This document shows, one piece after another, positions 1 through 7,663 of a DNA stretch of 58,915 nucleotides (its first letter is position 1; every line of letters begins with the position of its first letter). This stretch comes from DATDMG01 sp036518955. Its GTDB lineage: Bacteria; Actinomycetota; Actinomycetes; Actinomycetales; Kineosporiaceae. The stretch lies in assembly GCA_036518955.1 (NCBI GenBank), contig DATDMG010000056.1, positions 1 through 58,915 of the forward strand, in the 5' to 3' direction. The notes beneath the pieces are model-generated. The model saw only the letters and a program-made list of their open reading frames with translations. It searched no databases and had not been told where the DNA came from. The translations under genes were made by a program, and so were the position numbers.

Positions 1-1
1 G

Positions 2-727
2 AGCAGCGCCGAGGTCGCCGAAGCTCTGCTCGCCTGGCACCCGGTGACGACGTCGCGACCCTCGCCGCAGACCTTCGTCGAGACCTACCGCCAGTTGGCG
101 GCGGGAGGGGCCACCGGGATCGTCTCGGTGCACCTCTCCGGCGACCTTTCCGGGACCGTGGACGCCGCCCGAACGGCGGCCCGCACGGTGCGGGCGGAAG
201 GCGTGGTCGTCGAGGTGGTGGACTCCCGGCTGCTGGCGATGGGGCTGGGCTTCGCCGCGCTGACGGCGGTCCAGGCCGCCGCCGAGGGCGCGGGGACCGC
301 CGAGGTCGCCCATCGGACCATGCGCCAGGCCTTCTCGACCGGCGTCTGGCTGTACGTCGACACCCTGGAGTACCTGCGCCGGGGCGGCCGGATCGGCCCG
401 GCGGCCGCCTGGCTCGGGTCAGCGCTGGCGGTCAAGCCGCTCCTGCACCTGGTGGACGGCCGGGTGGAGCCGCTGGAGCGGGTGCGGACAGCGTCCCGGG
501 CCCTGGCCCGGCTGGAGGAGATCACGGTCGCGGAGGCCGGCACGGCGCACGTGGACGTCGCCGTCCAGCACCTGGCCTCGGCTGACCGCGCGGCGGAGCT
601 CGCGGAGAGGCTGCGCCAGCGGATCCCGAAAGTCCGCCACCTGGTGGTCGACGAGGTCGGGGCCGTGGTGGGCGCGCACGCCGGACCGGGCCTGCTCGGC
701 GTGGTCGTGGCGCCGATCCCAGTCTGA
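2..727 (+). CDS. DegV family fatty-acid-binding protein, 5' partial
   Basis: The reading frame is open from base 2, so the N-terminus lies outside the window and 241 codons are visible. DegV proteins bind a fatty acid between two alpha/beta domains and are thought to deliver it to fatty acid kinase. Visible family landmarks are a TSRPSPQTF segment near residue 19 of the visible part, a (V)HLSGDLSGT ligand-loop motif, and DTLEYLRRGGRIG in the second domain. The C-terminus looks complete. A GTG at 44 would give a shorter product, but the preceding codons (EVAEALLAWHPV) continue the family sequence, so 44 is not the real start. Family assignment is secure. The bound ligand is not shown by the sequence. 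Confidence 0.9.
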   Translation, partial: SSAEVAEALLAWHPVTTSRPSPQTFVETYRQLAAGGATGIVSVHLSGDLSGTVDAARTAARTVRAEGVVVEVVDSRLLAMGLGFAALTAVQAAAEGAGTAEVAHRTMRQAFSTGVWLYVDTLEYLRRGGRIGPAAAWLGSALAVKPLLHLVDGRVEPLERVRTASRALARLEEITVAEAGTAHVDVAVQHLASADRAAELAERLRQRIPKVRHLVVDEVGAVVGAHAGPGLLGVVVAPIPV

Positions 728-740
728 CGGCCTGCTGACC

Positions 741-782
741 CCTGTCGTCCGGGTCCTGTCGTCCGGGTCCTGCTGTCCGGGG
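741..782. repeat. 14-bp tandem repeat, three copies
   Basis: Three adjacent 14-bp units, cctgtcgtccgggt at 741-754 and 755-768 and a variant cctgctgtccgggg at 769-782, lie 13 bp after the degV stop codon. They do not form a long hairpin. They resemble other short tandem duplications in this window, and replication slippage is the simplest explanation. Confidence 0.85.
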
Positions 783-906
783 CGCTGGTCCGGCGGGTGG
801 CCGGGGTCGCCACGTCGTTCCGTCCACAGGTGAGCGTCGGGTCACGCCGTCCACAGCGGTGCCGGGGCTGAGCCACGCGGACGGAGCCCCGCCCTAACGT
901 CGAAGC

Positions 907-1947
907 GTGATCGACGAAGAAGCGCGGCCGTCGGCCGCACGACACCGCACGGCCGCAGCTGCGCGCCCGTCCGTGCGGCGCGGGTCACCACGGGGCTCGT
1001 TCTCCCGGCCCGGCCGGGGCGGCATCGTTCCGACCGGGCCGGCGTCCGCCGACGGGCCGGCGTCCGCCGACGGGTCTCGGTCACCGAGCCGCGAGCCGGA
1101 GCCCGCCGACTCCGGGTGGCCGGCTGCCGCCCCGCCTCGCCGGCTCGCCAGATCTGAGCTGGTGGCCCGGCTCCGGGCCGGTGCCGTCGACAGGGTGCCG
1201 CTCGTGCTGCGGGAACGGCCCGGCGTTCCGCGTGGTGCCGCGCTCGCCGCTCTGGTGATCGCGCTCGTCCTGGCGGCGGCCCTGGTGTCCCGCGCCTACG
1301 CCGAGGGATCGGGCGAGCTCACCCTTCCGGGGTCGCGTGAGGCGGGTCGGGGCGCGGGCCCGGCGTCCGCGGCGGGTCCGAGCGGGGCCTCGGGGTGGAG
1401 TCACGCGGCGGCGACGTCGTCCGTCACCGCCCCGGCCACCACGTCGGTGTGGGCGATCGGCGCCCAGGGTGCTCCGGTCCTGACCGGTTCGCCAGGCGCG
1501 GCTGAGGTCGTGGTCGACGTCGCGGGTCGGGTGCGCCGACCTGGGCTCGTCCGGCTCACGTCGGGGAGCCGGCTGTGGGACGCCGTCATGGCCGCCGGTG
1601 GTCCCGTACCGGGCGCCCGTCTCGACCGGGTGAACCTGGCAAGGCGGCTCACGGACGGCGAGCACGTGAGCGTGCCGGGCCCCGACGACCCGGTGCCGCC
1701 CGAGCCCCCTGCCGTTGTCGAGGGTGCCCCCGCCGACGGGGTTCTGGGCACCGCCGTCCCCCTCGACCTCAACACGGCGACCGCGGAGCAGCTCGACGGC
1801 CTGCCGGGGGTCGGGCCCGTCCTTGCCCGGCGCATCCTCGGCTGGCGGGCTCAGCACGGCCGCTTCTCCCGGGTGGAGGAGCTCGGTGAGGTGCCCGGCA
1901 TCGGCGACAGGCTCCTGGCGCAGCTCCGCCCTCGGGTGACGGTGTGA
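907..1947 (+). CDS. comEA: ComEA-like DNA-binding competence protein
   Basis: Predicted membrane-anchored double-stranded DNA receptor for DNA uptake, 346 residues. It has a long basic, Pro/Ala-rich N-terminal region and one hydrophobic segment near residues 112-135. An SLBB-type domain follows around residues 195-255 (VVDVAGRVRRPGLVRL...). A helix-hairpin-helix pair sits at the C-terminus (LNTATAEQLDGLPGVGP and FSRVEELGEVPGIG). The GTG at 907 is the first plausible start. The stop overlaps the start of comEC by four bases (GTGA), so the two are translationally coupled. The N-terminal tail is longer than in Bacillus ComEA but usual for actinobacteria. Competence itself has not been shown for most actinomycetes carrying this pair. 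Confidence 0.92.
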   Translation: MIDEEARPSAARHRTAAAARPSVRRGSPRGSFSRPGRGGIVPTGPASADGPASADGSRSPSREPEPADSGWPAAAPPRRLARSELVARLRAGAVDRVPLVLRERPGVPRGAALAALVIALVLAAALVSRAYAEGSGELTLPGSREAGRGAGPASAAGPSGASGWSHAAATSSVTAPATTSVWAIGAQGAPVLTGSPGAAEVVVDVAGRVRRPGLVRLTSGSRLWDAVMAAGGPVPGARLDRVNLARRLTDGEHVSVPGPDDPVPPEPPAVVEGAPADGVLGTAVPLDLNTATAEQLDGLPGVGPVLARRILGWRAQHGRFSRVEELGEVPGIGDRLLAQLRPRVTV

Positions 1948-4637
1948 CGGGGGTGTCCGCGGGTTCCGAGCCGGTCGGGCGACGGCATCCAGATCTGCGG
2001 CTGGTACCAGCTGTGTCGGCAGCCTGGGCCGCCGCCTGGTGGGGCACGGCGGCCGGTGCCCCTGGCCGGAACGGGTTGGCCGGCGCTGCACCGGCCGTGG
2101 CATGCCTCGTCGCCCTCGGGCTGGCGGCGGTCGGGCTCGTCATGTCGCGGGGTGTCCCGCGGAGAGCGGATTCCCGCGGGGGTGGCCGGTTCGGGGCCGC
2201 CCCGGTCCTGGTGCTGTCGGTGATGGCTGCGGTCCTGGCGACGTGCGCGGTCGCGTGCGCCACCCGGTATCACGCGCCGCTGCCCCGGTGGGCGGCCGAC
2301 CGGGCAGTGGTCGAGGTGAGAGCGCAGGTCACCGACGATCCGCGCCAGGTCACCGGAGGGCCCCCGGGCCGTCCACCCGAAGTCGCGGTCCGGATCGCGG
2401 CCCACCAGCTGGCCGGGCGGGGGATCAGCGTGCGGGTGGGCGCGCCGTTGCTGTTGCTCGGCAGTGGCGCTTGGCAGGCGGTGAGCGCCGGCCAGACCGT
2501 CATCGCGGTGGGCCGGTTGCGCGCGGCCGACCCGGGCGACGACGTCGTCGCTCTGTTGACGGCGCAAGGGGGCCCGCGGGCCGTGAGCCGTGGTTCGTGG
2601 CCCTGGCGCCTGGCGGACCGGCTGCGCGGCGGGTTGCGCCGCGCTTGCGCCGGCCTGCCCACCGACGCCGGTGGCCTGCTGCCTTCGCTGGTGGTGGGAG
2701 ACACCAGCGCCTTGCCGGATCGTCTGCGTTCGGATCTGCAGGCGGCCGGGCTGACCCACATCACTGCGGTGAGCGGCGCCAACGTGGCGATCAGTGCCGG
2801 TGCGGCACTCTGGGTCTCGTCGGCGTTGGGCGCCGGTCGGCGGTTGCGGCTGGTGCTGACCGCTGTGGTCCTGGCCGGGTTCGTGGTGGTGGCGCGGCCT
2901 CAGCCGAGCGTGCTCCGAGCCGCTGCGATGGGGGGTGTCGGCCTGCTCGGCCTGGCAGGCGCACGCCAGTCGCGCGGGTTGCCCCTCCTCGCCGGGTCCG
3001 GCGTCCTGCTGCTGGCCATCGATCCGTGGCTGGCCCGCAGCACGGGCTTCGCGCTCTCGTGCCTGGCGACCGCCGGCCTGCTCCTGCTCGCACCCCTCTG
3101 GACCGGGTCCCTGTCCCGCCGGTTACCGCGCGTCCTGGCGGCCGGGGTGGCGGTTCCGGCAGCAGCCCAGGCGATGTGCGGCCCGATCCTGGTGCTGCTG
3201 CAGCCATCGGTGAGTATCGTCTCGGTCCCGGCCAATCTCCTCGCCGAGCCTGCGGTCGCGCCAGCCACGGTGCTCGGCCTGGTTGCCGCGCTGGTCGCGC
3301 CGCTGTGGCCGGTGGCCGCGGAGGTGCCGGCTCGGCTGGGTGGGCTCGCCACCGGGTGGATCGCGCTCGTTGCGCACCGGGCCGCGGGCATGCCCTGGGG
3401 ATCGCTGCCATGGCCTTCGGGGCCCGGCGGCGCCGTGCTGTTGGCAGGATTCACCGCCGCGCTCATCGTGGTGACGACCCGTTGGCGCCTCGGTGACGCC
3501 GGGCGCGATCCCTGGGGGGCACCGCCCAGGCTGCCTCCCCGTGCCGCTGGCGGCCCGGTGGGTCCCCAGCCGTCGCGGGTCCGAGGTGGCGCGGGTACCC
3601 GGCACGCGGCCAGGCGAACCCCTGGCCGCCGGTGGCTTGCGGTCGGGGTCCTGGCGCTGCTGGCCGCAGTGATCGGGTGGTGGGCCGGCTCGCGGCTGCC
3701 GCCGTGGGGTCCGGGTCCCTGGCCGCCGCCGGACTGGGCCGTGGTGCAGTGCGATGTCGGCCAGGGGGCGGCGCTCGTCGCCCGCAGCGGCGTCGACCGG
3801 GCGGTCCTGGTCGACACCGGCCCGGATCCGCGGCTGATGACGTCCTGCCTCGACCGTCTGAACGTCCGGCACCTCGATCTCGTGCTCCTGACCCACTTCC
3901 ATGCCGACCACGTGGGCGGGCTGCCGGGAGTGCTGGCTCGGCGTGACGTCCGCGAGGTCCTGGTGAGCCCGCTGGCCGAGCCGGCCGAGAACGCCGAGGC
4001 GGTGGCGCGGGAACTGGCGGTCGCCCGGGTGCCCGAGCGGGTCGGGGCGGCCGGTCAGAGCGGCGCCGCGGATGGCGCGGCCTGGTCGGTCCGCTGGCGG
4101 GTGCTCGCACCGGCGCAGGGGGCGAGCCCGCGGGGCGGGTCGGGGCCCTCAGCTGCTGGGGGCGACCACGGCGACGAGGGGTCGGTGGTGAACGAGGCGA
4201 GCCTTGCCTACGTCCTCGACGTACGCGCGCCGTCCGGCAGCTTGCGCCTGGTGGGCATGGGGGATCTGGAGCGCGACGGGCAGCAGGCCTTGCTGGCGTG
4301 GGTGACCGCACGCCCCGGTGTCCTGGGGCCGTCCGTCGACGTGGTGGAGGTGGCGCACCACGGCTCGGCGAAACAGATCCGGGAGCTCTACGCCACGCTC
4401 CGGCCCCGGGTGGCGCTGATCGGTGTGGGCGCAGGCAACGAGTACGGGCATCCGGCGCCGTCCACCCTGGCCATGCTGCACGGGATGGGCGTGGAGGCCT
4501 TCCGGACCGACACGGACGGCGCGATCGCCGTCAGCGTCCGGCCCGGTGGCGCCCTCTCCGCTGCGCCGCTGCGGGGAGCCCACCCGGGCCAGGGTCTCGC
4601 CCGTGGTCCACCGCGGGACCCACCGCCGGCCCGATGA
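1944..4637 (+). CDS. comEC: ComEC/Rec2 family DNA-uptake channel
   Basis: Polytopic membrane protein of 897 residues expected to carry single-stranded DNA across the membrane. Hydrophobic segments at the N-terminus are followed by the competence domain with the VVGDTSALPDRLRSDLQAAGL and ITAVSGANVA motifs. A run of membrane helices comes next. A C-terminal metallo-beta-lactamase fold starts near residue 600 (CDVGQGAALVA, VDTGPD) with the metal motif THFHADHVGG near residues 650-660 and a later VEVAHHGS. The lactamase-like domain is complete, which supports a nuclease role. Coupled to comEA by a 4-bp overlap. The last 30 or so residues are Pro/Gly-rich and poorly constrained. Confidence 0.95.
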   Translation: MTGVSAGSEPVGRRHPDLRLVPAVSAAWAAAWWGTAAGAPGRNGLAGAAPAVACLVALGLAAVGLVMSRGVPRRADSRGGGRFGAAPVLVLSVMAAVLATCAVACATRYHAPLPRWAADRAVVEVRAQVTDDPRQVTGGPPGRPPEVAVRIAAHQLAGRGISVRVGAPLLLLGSGAWQAVSAGQTVIAVGRLRAADPGDDVVALLTAQGGPRAVSRGSWPWRLADRLRGGLRRACAGLPTDAGGLLPSLVVGDTSALPDRLRSDLQAAGLTHITAVSGANVAISAGAALWVSSALGAGRRLRLVLTAVVLAGFVVVARPQPSVLRAAAMGGVGLLGLAGARQSRGLPLLAGSGVLLLAIDPWLARSTGFALSCLATAGLLLLAPLWTGSLSRRLPRVLAAGVAVPAAAQAMCGPILVLLQPSVSIVSVPANLLAEPAVAPATVLGLVAALVAPLWPVAAEVPARLGGLATGWIALVAHRAAGMPWGSLPWPSGPGGAVLLAGFTAALIVVTTRWRLGDAGRDPWGAPPRLPPRAAGGPVGPQPSRVRGGAGTRHAARRTPGRRWLAVGVLALLAAVIGWWAGSRLPPWGPGPWPPPDWAVVQCDVGQGAALVARSGVDRAVLVDTGPDPRLMTSCLDRLNVRHLDLVLLTHFHADHVGGLPGVLARRDVREVLVSPLAEPAENAEAVARELAVARVPERVGAAGQSGAADGAAWSVRWRVLAPAQGASPRGGSGPSAAGGDHGDEGSVVNEASLAYVLDVRAPSGSLRLVGMGDLERDGQQALLAWVTARPGVLGPSVDVVEVAHHGSAKQIRELYATLRPRVALIGVGAGNEYGHPAPSTLAMLHGMGVEAFRTDTDGAIAVSVRPGGALSAAPLRGAHPGQGLARGPPRDPPPAR

Positions 4638-4647
4638 GCCGCCGACC

Positions 4648-4675
4648 GGCGGCTGGCGGCTGGCGGCTGGCGGCT
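4648..4675. repeat. 7-bp tandem repeat, four copies
   Basis: Four exact copies of ggcggct directly follow the comEC stop codon (TGA at 4635-4637), in a 162-bp gap before holA. No hairpin or promoter is evident in the rest of this gap. Confidence 0.85.
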
Positions 4676-4799
4676 GCGGTCGCCGAGGAGCTGAAGCCCG
4701 AAGGAGGTCCGGATGGGGTGCCCATGCTGTCGGACACGGTTGCCACCGCCGTCCGGTTGTGGCAGGGCGCCCCGTGGGCCGCGCGCTAAGGTTCCTGCC

Positions 4800-5891
4800 G
4801 TGGCAGCCACTTCCGGGCGGGGCGCCGGCCGAGCCGGGGCTTCTGCCTCTGGGTCGTCCGGTCGTGGTGGGGCCGGTGCGGGCAAGCGTGCCGCGGCACC
4901 GGTGCGGGCCGTTGCCCCCGAGGATCTCGAGCCGGGCCCCGTCGTCCTCGTGGTTGGCGCGGAGGACCTGCTGGCCGAGCGTGCCGTCGCCGCCGTTGTC
5001 CGGCGGGCCCGGGAGGTGGACCCGGATCTCTCCGTGGAGACCCTGGAGGCCGCCGGTTACGAGGCCGGCCGGTTGGAGCTGCTGACCAGCCCCTCGCTGT
5101 TCGGGGGCGGAAAGGTGCTACTGGTCAACGGGGTCGAGGCGGCGGCCGACGCGCTGGTCGCCGACGTCAATCAGTACCTCGGCTCGCCCGCGCCGGACGT
5201 GTGCCTGGTGTTGCGGCACTCCGGCGGCCAGCGCGGCAGGGGCCTGCTCGACGCCGCGCGCCGGACCGGTGCGCCCGAGGCGGCCTGCCTGCCGATCAGT
5301 AAGGACGAGGAGAAGGTCGACTTCGCGGCGAACGAGTTCCGGCGGCTGGGCCGGCGTGCCTCCCCCCAGGCGGTGCGTGCTCTGGTGGACGCCGTCGGGA
5401 GCGACCTGCGCGAGCTAGCCGCTGCCTGCTCGCAGCTCGCCGAGGACGCCGACGTGTCCGGGACCGCCCGGATCGAGGCGGAGACGGTCGAGCTGTGGTT
5501 CGGCGGCCGGGTGGAGGTCACCGGGTTCAGAGTGGCGGACGCCGCGGTCGCCGGGCGCGCTGATCAGGCTCTGTCGCTGCTCCGGCACGCGCTGGGGACA
5601 GGAGCGGACCCGGTGCCCCTTGTCGCGGCCCTGGCGCTGAAGCTGCGGGCGATGGCGAAGGTCTCCGCGGTGGGTCGCGGCCGGTCCGCGGATCAAGCGG
5701 CGGCGCTCGGCATGGCACCCTGGCAGGTCGACCGGGCCCGGCGGGAACTGAACGGGTGGACCGAACGGGGCATCGCCGACGCGATCGTGGCGATCGCGGA
5801 GGCGGACACGGCCGTCAAGGGTGGCGGACGGGACCCGGTCTACGCAGTGGAGCGCGCCGTCCTGACGATCGCCCGCAGCCGGGGCGCTTGA
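4800..5891 (+). CDS. holA: DNA polymerase III subunit delta
   Basis: Delta subunit of the clamp loader, which opens the beta sliding clamp; 363 residues from the GTG at 4800 (VAATSGRGAG...). Family features are the core VVLVVGAEDLLAERAV, the YEAGRLELLTSPSLFGGGKVLLVNG stretch, a C-terminal helical collar domain and the closing VERAVLTIARSRGA. An upstream ATG at 4713 is possible, but the extra 29 residues are low-complexity and run through the comEC-holA spacer. The first 40 residues are a Gly/Arg/Ala-rich tail. Placement between comEC and rpsT is the standard actinobacterial order. Confidence 0.93.
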   Translation: MAATSGRGAGRAGASASGSSGRGGAGAGKRAAAPVRAVAPEDLEPGPVVLVVGAEDLLAERAVAAVVRRAREVDPDLSVETLEAAGYEAGRLELLTSPSLFGGGKVLLVNGVEAAADALVADVNQYLGSPAPDVCLVLRHSGGQRGRGLLDAARRTGAPEAACLPISKDEEKVDFAANEFRRLGRRASPQAVRALVDAVGSDLRELAAACSQLAEDADVSGTARIEAETVELWFGGRVEVTGFRVADAAVAGRADQALSLLRHALGTGADPVPLVAALALKLRAMAKVSAVGRGRSADQAAALGMAPWQVDRARRELNGWTERGIADAIVAIAEADTAVKGGGRDPVYAVERAVLTIARSRGA

Positions 5892-5922
5892 TCTGCCGGA
5901 GCGCAGCGCCGCGGCCGTCATC

Positions 5923-5975
5923 CGGCGGGCAGTTATCGGGCAGTTATCGGCGGGCAGTTATCGGCGGGCAGTCAC
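5923..5975. repeat. 14-bp tandem repeat overlapping a stop codon
   Basis: Four head-to-tail units of cggcgggcagttat (the second shortened to 11 bp, the last ending in cac) fill the space between the convergent holA and CAP-protein genes. The last unit contains the stop codon of the minus-strand gene (5972-5974), so the array reaches the coding end. No classical terminator hairpin is visible here. Confidence 0.85.
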
Positions 5976-6868
5976 ATCGGGGTGCCGAATTCCTGGGTCC
6001 AGTAGACGACGTAGGGCGTCCCTGGGCGGACCACCATTCCGACCCCGATCTCCGTGAATCGGCAGTCCACGATGTTGGCCTGGTACGCGGAGGTGGCGGA
6101 CCACGCCGCCATCGCCGCTGCCGCGGTGGTCTGCCCTGCGGCGATGTTCTCGGCGGCCAGGGAGTACTGGTACCCGGCAGCCATCATCCGCTGGAACGGG
6201 GTGCGCCCGTCCGAACCGTTGTGCCGGAACCCGGCCGCACCGGACATATCCTGACTGTGCGCCCGGGCGAGCTCCACCAACCGGCCGTCGACGGCGACGG
6301 CGTTGCAGCCGGCAGCCTCCCGCCGCGCATTGACCAGTCGGACCACCTCCGCTTCGGCGACGCTCTCGGTCGGCGGGCTGAGCAGCAGCACCGGCCCGGT
6401 GCCGGTCGGGCTCGGCGAAGGGTTCGCGCTCGTCCTCCCCGCGGCCAGCATCGCCGAGCGGGCGGACGTCGAGGACCGCGTGGCGGCACCGGCCGCGGAT
6501 GCCGACCGGCGTGCCGCGGCGGCCCGGGACGACGCGGCCTCGCGCGGACCGGTCGTCGACGTCGAGGCCGGACGAGCGGGCGCAGCCGCGGGAGCGGGCG
6601 CAGCCGACTGGTTGACCTCAGCCAGCGGCGAGGGCGGCCTCGGGGCGCTGGGCGCATCGCTGGGCCCGTCGATGGTGGACGCCGGGACGTCAAGGTGAGC
6701 GGGACCCTCGGCGCCGATCTCCGCCGCGCCACCGGAGCAGCCGAGCAGCATGGTGGTGACCGCGATCATCGCGCCCAGGATGCCCAGCACGCGCGGCGAA
6801 GCCGGACGACGCGAACCGGGCGAAGCCGGGCGACGGCCCGCTGCGCTGCGGCCCACCTGTCGCGTCAT
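5972..6868 (-). CDS. CAP (SCP/PR-1) domain secreted lipoprotein
   Basis: Predicted exported lipoprotein of 298 residues. The start MTRQVGRSA at 6868 puts a basic n-region and hydrophobic stretch before a lipobox-like LLGC (…MIAVTTMLLGCSGG), so the mature protein should begin at that Cys. A Ser/Ala/Pro-rich linker of about 110 residues leads to a C-terminal CAP domain with RLVNARREAAGCNAV, HSQDM, RHNGSDG, AENIA and GVGMV...YWTQEFG. A further in-frame ATG at 6961 would place the signal peptide too far in. The bacterial role of CAP proteins is unsettled (lipid or cell-wall association, protease-like). Transcribed convergently with holA. Confidence 0.85.
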   Translation of the reverse strand: MTRQVGRSAAGRRPASPGSRRPASPRVLGILGAMIAVTTMLLGCSGGAAEIGAEGPAHLDVPASTIDGPSDAPSAPRPPSPLAEVNQSAAPAPAAAPARPASTSTTGPREAASSRAAAARRSASAAGAATRSSTSARSAMLAAGRTSANPSPSPTGTGPVLLLSPPTESVAEAEVVRLVNARREAAGCNAVAVDGRLVELARAHSQDMSGAAGFRHNGSDGRTPFQRMMAAGYQYSLAAENIAAGQTTAAAAMAAWSATSAYQANIVDCRFTEIGVGMVVRPGTPYVVYWTQEFGTPM

Positions 6869-7051
6869 GATCTGCCGTGATCCGTCCGTCCGTCGTCGCG
6901 GAATACGTGCCAGTGGATCGGCCGGCCCGTGAGTGGAGGGCTCGTCGATGGACCGGCTCATCGATCGACACGACGGTACCGCCCCCGACGGGCCGACGGC
7001 GCCGGAACCACGCAGGGTCTCGGCGCCGTTGCTCCTGGCAGCGTGGGAGGG

Positions 7052-7312
7052 TCAGAGCGCGGTGGCCGCCTTCGCCATCGCCGACTTCCGGTTCGCCGCC
7101 TGGTTCTTGTGGATCACGCCCTTGCTGACGGCCTTGTCGAGCTTGCGCGATGCGGCCTTGAGTGCGGTGGTCGCGGCATCGGCGTCGCCGGAAGCCGCCG
7201 CCTCCCGGAACGCCCGGACCAACGTCTTGAGTTCCGATTTCACGGCCTTGTTCCGGAGTCGGCGCTTCTCGTTGGTCGCGTTCCGCTTGATCTGGGACTT
7301 GATGTTCGCCAC
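7052..7312 (-). CDS. rpsT: 30S ribosomal protein S20
   Basis: Small basic 16S rRNA-binding protein of 86 residues, starting GTG-GCG-AAC at 7312 (VANIKSQIKRNATNEKRRLRNKAVKSEL by position). The Lys/Arg-rich N-terminus and C-terminal helical region (HKNQAANRKSAMAKAATAL) are typical, and the length matches the family. A longer in-frame extension to 7441 is non-conserved and is rejected. It is transcribed away from the ATP-grasp operon, and rpsT next to holA/lepA is the normal neighbourhood. Confidence 0.96.
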   Translation of the reverse strand: MANIKSQIKRNATNEKRRLRNKAVKSELKTLVRAFREAAASGDADAATTALKAASRKLDKAVSKGVIHKNQAANRKSAMAKAATAL

Positions 7313-7663
7313 GCGTGGTCTCTTCCTGATGCTGGGACAGGTCGGTCGAGGGCACCGGCTCCTCCAGGACCGGCCGGCGGTGGGGGCGCCGGCTACCGGG
7401 AGGCATCCTGGCGCGCGCACGACCCGGGCGCGCACCGGCATCCGAGCTTACCAGCAGCGCGTGGGCCGCCATGCCGCCTGCGGCAGGGGCCCGATCGGTG
7501 ACCGAGGGTGAGATGATGTTGTGGAGTCTCAGGAATGCATGTCGCTGAACTGCTGCGACAAAGCGCTTGTTTCGGTACAAGCGTCACGTCGTGCAATCGC
7601 GCTCAGCGTGTTATTGCCGGCTCGTAACGTCGGCGTGACCTCCCGCAGCTAGATTCCTCCACC
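7313..7663. promoter_or_regulatory. Divergent intergenic region with a small inverted repeat
   Basis: This 351-bp gap must hold the promoters of rpsT (leftward) and the ATP-grasp operon (rightward). The visible structure is an inverted repeat at 7564-7583, CGCTTGT-ttcggt-ACAAGCG, about 80 bp upstream of the ATP-grasp start, within the least GC-rich part of the gap. It could be an operator or a hairpin in the leader. I could not find a convincing -35/-10 pair, and no small gene is evident. Confidence 0.45.

Noticed and set aside
5892..5971. 14-bp repeats after holA as DnaA boxes or iterons
   Set aside because: The unit (cggcgggcagttat) does not match TTATCCACA well and the neighbourhood is not an origin; slippage repeats at a gene end explain it.
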